Assembly: GCA_933228675.1 (NCBI GenBank)
Contig: OW121740.1
Coordinates: forward strand, 161,272,806-161,336,805
Reading direction: 5' to 3'
DNA length: 64,000 bases
Source: Stomorhina lunata
Lineage: Eukaryota > Arthropoda > Insecta > Diptera > Rhiniidae
Below, one piece after another: positions 60,016 to 64,000 of the stretch; the stretch's first letter is position 1; each line of letters begins with the position of its first letter. The notes beneath the pieces are model-generated. The model did no database searches and was not told the origin of the DNA. It worked only from the letters and a program-made list of their open reading frames with translations. The position numbers and the translations under genes were made by a program.

Positions 60016-63000
60016 ATGTCATAGTCCATGTCTTAGTCTATATCTTAGTCTATGTCTTAGTCTATGTCTTAGTCTATGTCTTAGTCTATGTCTTAATCTA
60101 TGTCTTAGTCTATGTCTTAGTCTATGTCTTAGTCTATGTCTTAGTCTATGTTTTAGTCTATGTCTTAGTCTATGTCTTAGTCTATGTCTTAGTCTATGTC
60201 TTAGTCTATGTCTTAGTCTATGTCTTAGTCTATGTCTTAGTCTATGTCTTAGTCTATGTCTTAGTCTATGTCTTAGTCTATGTCTTAGTCTATGTCTTAG
60301 TCTATGTCTTAGTCTATGTCTTAGTCTATGTCTTAGTCTATGTCTTAGTCTATGTCTTAGTCTATGTCTTAGTCTATGTCTTAGTCTATGTCTTAGTCTA
60401 TGTCTTAGTCTATGCCTTAGTCTATGTCTTAGTCTATGTCTTAGTCTATGTCTTAGTCTATGTCTTAGTCTATGTCTTAGTCTATGTCTTAGTCTATGTC
60501 TTAGTCTATGTCTTAGTCTATGTCTTAGTCTATGTCTTAGTCCATGTCTTAGTCTATGTCTTAGTCTATGTCTTAGTCTATGTCTTAGTCCATGTCTTAG
60601 TCTATGTCTTAGTCTATGTCTTAGTCTATGTCTTAGTCTATGTCTTAGTCTATGTCTTAGTCTATGTCTTAGTCTATGTCTTAGTCTATGTCTTAGTCTA
60701 TGTCTTAGTCTATGTCTTTGTCTGTGTCTTAGTCTATGTCTTAGTCTATGTCTTAGTCTATGTCTTAGTCTATGTCTTAGTCTATGTCTTAGTCTATGTC
60801 TTAGTCTATGTCTTAGTCTATGTCTTAGTCTATGTCTTAGTCTATGTCTTAGTCTATGTCTTAGTCTATGTCTTAGTCTATGTCTTAGTCTATGTCTTAG
60901 TCTATGTCTTAGTCTATGTCTTAGTCTATGTCTTAGTCTATGTCTTAGTCTATGTCTTAGTCTATGTCTTAGTCTATGTCTTAGTCTATGTCTTAGTCTA
61001 TGTCTTAGTCTATGTCTTAGTCTATGTCTTCGTCTATGTCTTAGTCTATGTCTTAGTCTATGTCTTAGTCTATGTCTTAGTCTATGTCTTAGTCTATGTC
61101 TTAGTCTATGTCTTAGTCTATGTCTTAGTCTATGTCTTAGTCTATGTCTTAGTCTATGTCTTAGTCTATGTCTTAGTCTATGTCTTAGTCTGTGTCTTGG
61201 TCTATGTCTTAGTCTATGTCTTAGTCTATGTCTTAGTCTATGTCTTAGTCTATGTCTTAGTCTATGTTTTAGTCTATGTCTTAGTCTATGTCTTAGTCTA
61301 TGTCTTAGTCTATGTCTTAGTCTATGTCTTAGTCTATGTCTTAGTCTATGTCTTAGTCTATGTCTTAGTCTATGTCTTAGTCTATGTCTAAGTCTATGTC
61401 TTAGTCTATGTCTTAGTCTATGTCTTAGTCTATGTCTTAGTCTATGTCTTAGTCTATGTCTTAGTCTATGTCTTAGTCTATGTCTTAGTCTATGTCTTAG
61501 TCTATGTTTTAGTCTATGTCTTAGTCTATGTCTTAGTCTATGTCTTAGTCTATGTCTTAGTCTATGTCTTAGTCTATGTCTTAGTCTATGTCTTAGTCTA
61601 TGTCTTAGTCTATGTCTTAGTCTATGCCTTAGTCTATGTCTTAGTCTATGTCTTAGTCTATGTCTTAGTCTATGTCTTAGTCTATGTCTTAGTCTATGTC
61701 TTAGTCTATGTCTTAGTCTATGTCTTAGTCTATGTCTTAGTCTATGTCTTAGTCTATGTCTTAGTCTATGTCTTAGTCTATGTCTAAGTCTATGTCTAAG
61801 TCTATGTCTTAGTCTATGTCTTAGTCTATGTCTTAGTCTATGTCTTAGTCTATGTCTTAGTCTATGTCTTAGTCTATGTCTTAGTCTATGTCTTAGTCTA
61901 TGTCTTAGTCTATGTCTTAGTCTATGTCTTAGTCTATGTCTTAGTCTATGTCTTAGTCTATGTCTTAGTCTATGTCTTAGTCTATGTCTTAGTCTATGTC
62001 TTAGTCTATGTCTTAGTCTATGTCTTAGTCTATGTCTTAGTCTATGTCTTAGTCTATGTCTTAGTCTATGTCTTAGTCTATGTCTTAGTCTATGTCGTAG
62101 TCTATGTCTTAGTCTATGTCTTAGTCTATGTCTTAGTCTATGTCTTAGTCTATGTCTTAGTCTATGTCTTAGTCTATGTCTTAGTCTATGTCTTAGTCTA
62201 TGTCTTAGTCTATGTCTTAGTCTATGTCTTAGTCTATGTCTTAGTCTATGTCTTAGTCTATGTCTTAGTCTATGTCTTAGTCTATGTCTTAGTCTATGTC
62301 TTAGTCTATGTCTTAGTCTATGTCTTAGTCTATGTCTTAGTCTATGTCTTAGTCTATGTCTTAGTCTATGTCTTAGTCTATGTCTTAGTCTATGTCTTAG
62401 TCTATGTCTTAGTCTATGTCTTAGTCTATGTCTTAGTCTATGTCTTAGTCTATGTCTTAGTCTATGTCTTAGTCTATGTCTTAGTCTATGTCTTAGTCTA
62501 TGTCTTAGTCTATGTCTTAGTCTATGTCTTAGTCTATGTCTTAGTCTATGTCTTAGTCTATGTCTTAGTCTATGTCTTAGTCTATGTCTTAGTCTATGTC
62601 GTAGTCTATGTCTTAGTCTATGTCTTAGTCTATGTCTTAGTCTATGTCTTAGTCTATGTCTTAGTCTATGTCTTAGTCTATGTCTTAGTCTATGTCTTAG
62701 TCTATGTCTTAGTCTATGTCTTAGTCTATGTCTTAGTCTTTGTCTTAGTCTATGTCTTAGTCTATGTCTTAGTCTATGTCTTAGTCTATGTCTTAGTCTA
62801 TGTCTTAGTCTATGTCTTAGTATATGTCTTAGTCTATGTCTTAGTCTATGTCTTAGTCTATGTCTTAGTCTATGTCTTAGTCTATGTCTTAGTCTATGTC
62901 TTAGTCTATGTCTTAGTCTATGTCTTAGTCTATGTCTTAGTCTATGTCTTAGTCTATGTCTTAGTCTATGTCTTAGTCTATGTCTTAGTCTATGTCTTAG

Positions 63001-64000
63001 TCTATGTCTTAGTCTATGTCTTAGTCTATGTCTTAGTCTATGTCTTAGTCTATGTCTTAGTCTATGTCTTAGTCTATGTCTTAGTCTATGTCTTAGTCTA
63101 TGTCTTAGTCTATGTCTTAGTCTATGTCTTAGTCTATGTCTTAGTCTATGTCTTAGTCTATGTCTTAGTCTATGTCTTAGTCTATGTCTTAGTCTATGTC
63201 TTAGTCTATGTCTTAGTCTATGTCTTAGTCTATGTCTTAGTCTATGTCTTAGTCTATGTCTTAGTTTATGTCTTAGTCTATGTCTTAGTCTATGTCTTAG
63301 TCTATGTCTTAGTCTATGTCTTAGTCTATGTCTTAGTCTATGTCTTAGTCTATGTCTTAGTCTATGTCTTAGTCTATGTCTTAGTCTATGTCTTAGTCTA
63401 TGTCTTAGTCTATGTCTTAGTCTATGTCTTAGTCTATGTCTTAGTCTATGTCTTAGTCTATGTCTTAGTCTATGTCTTAGTCTATGTCTTAGTCTATGTC
63501 TTAGTCTATGTCTTAGTCTTTGTCTTAGTCTATGTCTTAGTCTATGTCTTAGTCTATGTCTTAGTCTATGTCTTAGTCTATGTCTTAGTCTATGTCTTAG
63601 TCTATGTCTTATTCTATGTCTTAGTCTATGTCTTAGTCTATGTCTTAGTCTATGTCTTAGTCTATGTCTTAGTCTATGTCTTAGTCTATGTCTTAGTCTA
63701 TGTCTTAGTCTTTGTCTTTGTCTATGTCTTAGTCTATGTCTTAGTCTATGTCTTAGTCTATGTCTTAGTCTATGTCTTAGTCTATGTCTTAGTCTATGTC
63801 TTAGTCTATGTCTTAGTCTATGTCTTAGTCTATGTCTTAGTCTATGTCTTAGTCTATGTCTTAGTCTATGTCTTAGTCTATGTCTTAGTCTATGTCTTAG
63901 TCTATGTCTTAGTCTATGTCTTAGTCTATGTCTTAGTCTATGTCTTAGTCTATGTCTTAGTCTATGTCTTAGTCTATGTCTTGGTCTATGTCTTAGTCTA
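60016..64000 (-). repeat. 12 bp satellite array (CTAAGACATAGA on the minus strand), over 330 copies, runs off the window
   Basis: The plus strand reads TCTATGTCTTAG, the reverse complement of the 54.8-56.6 kb array. From about 60060 to 64000 the 12 bp phase is never broken; differences are isolated substitutions (for example TCCATG, TATGCC, GTCGTAG, TCTAAG). The true right edge lies outside the window. Plus-strand open frames (LVYV) are repeat by-products. Confidence 0.95.

Noticed and set aside
61197..61391. Plus-strand LVYV open frame
   Set aside because: By-product of the 12 bp satellite; its limits are set only by chance substitutions.

Overview
The window is very AT-rich, gene-poor DNA that looks like a large insect genome, most probably a higher fly (calyptrate Diptera). 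This rests on one M13 (neprilysin-like) peptidase gene in the intronless style common among fly neprilysin-like paralogues, two kinds of Tc1/mariner transposase remnant, and dispersed repeats whose ends resemble those of dipteran helentron/DINE-1-like elements. The taxonomic call is inference; no rRNA, tRNA or mitochondrial marker is present. I saw no CRISPR, no operon and no convincing tRNA.

Layout. 0.57-3.9 kb is a degenerate repeat built on an ATGTTGCT/AGCAACAT motif, with a strong long hairpin at 0.70-0.87 kb. 5.5-7.7 kb is a 28-30 bp AT minisatellite carrying two copies of a dispersed repeat; one copy has the complete core of a hammerhead ribozyme on the minus strand. 9.0-10.3 kb is a full-length Tc1/mariner-type transposon with a frameshifted transposase. 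From 11.8 to 53.6 kb the window is mainly minisatellite arrays of related 28, 31 and 33 bp units. Between them lie unique AT-rich spacers, two copies of a dispersed element with subterminal inverted repeats and a terminal hairpin (19.0-21.5 and 23.6-24.4 kb), and a fragment of a second mariner transposase (23.4-23.6 kb).

The right end holds the only gene I consider intact: a secreted M13 metallopeptidase (57361-59385, plus strand, no intron). On its left is a 1.8 kb array of a 12 bp repeat. On its right, after a MITE with about 113-127 bp terminal inverted repeats, the reverse complement of the same 12 bp repeat runs for about 4 kb and off the end of the window.

The main theme is inverted symmetry at two scales. 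Individual repeat units are near-perfect dyads, and whole arrays occur as inverted pairs: 31.7-33.6 versus 35.3-37.4 kb, 38.7-39.96 versus 39.97-42.0 kb, and 54.8-56.6 versus 60.0-64.0 kb. Long open frames inside the arrays (repeating LVYV, CLSL or KNFLLKNSKFL peptides) are by-products of unit lengths divisible by three and were not annotated as genes. Array edges are approximate to about 10-30 bp because the outer units decay gradually.
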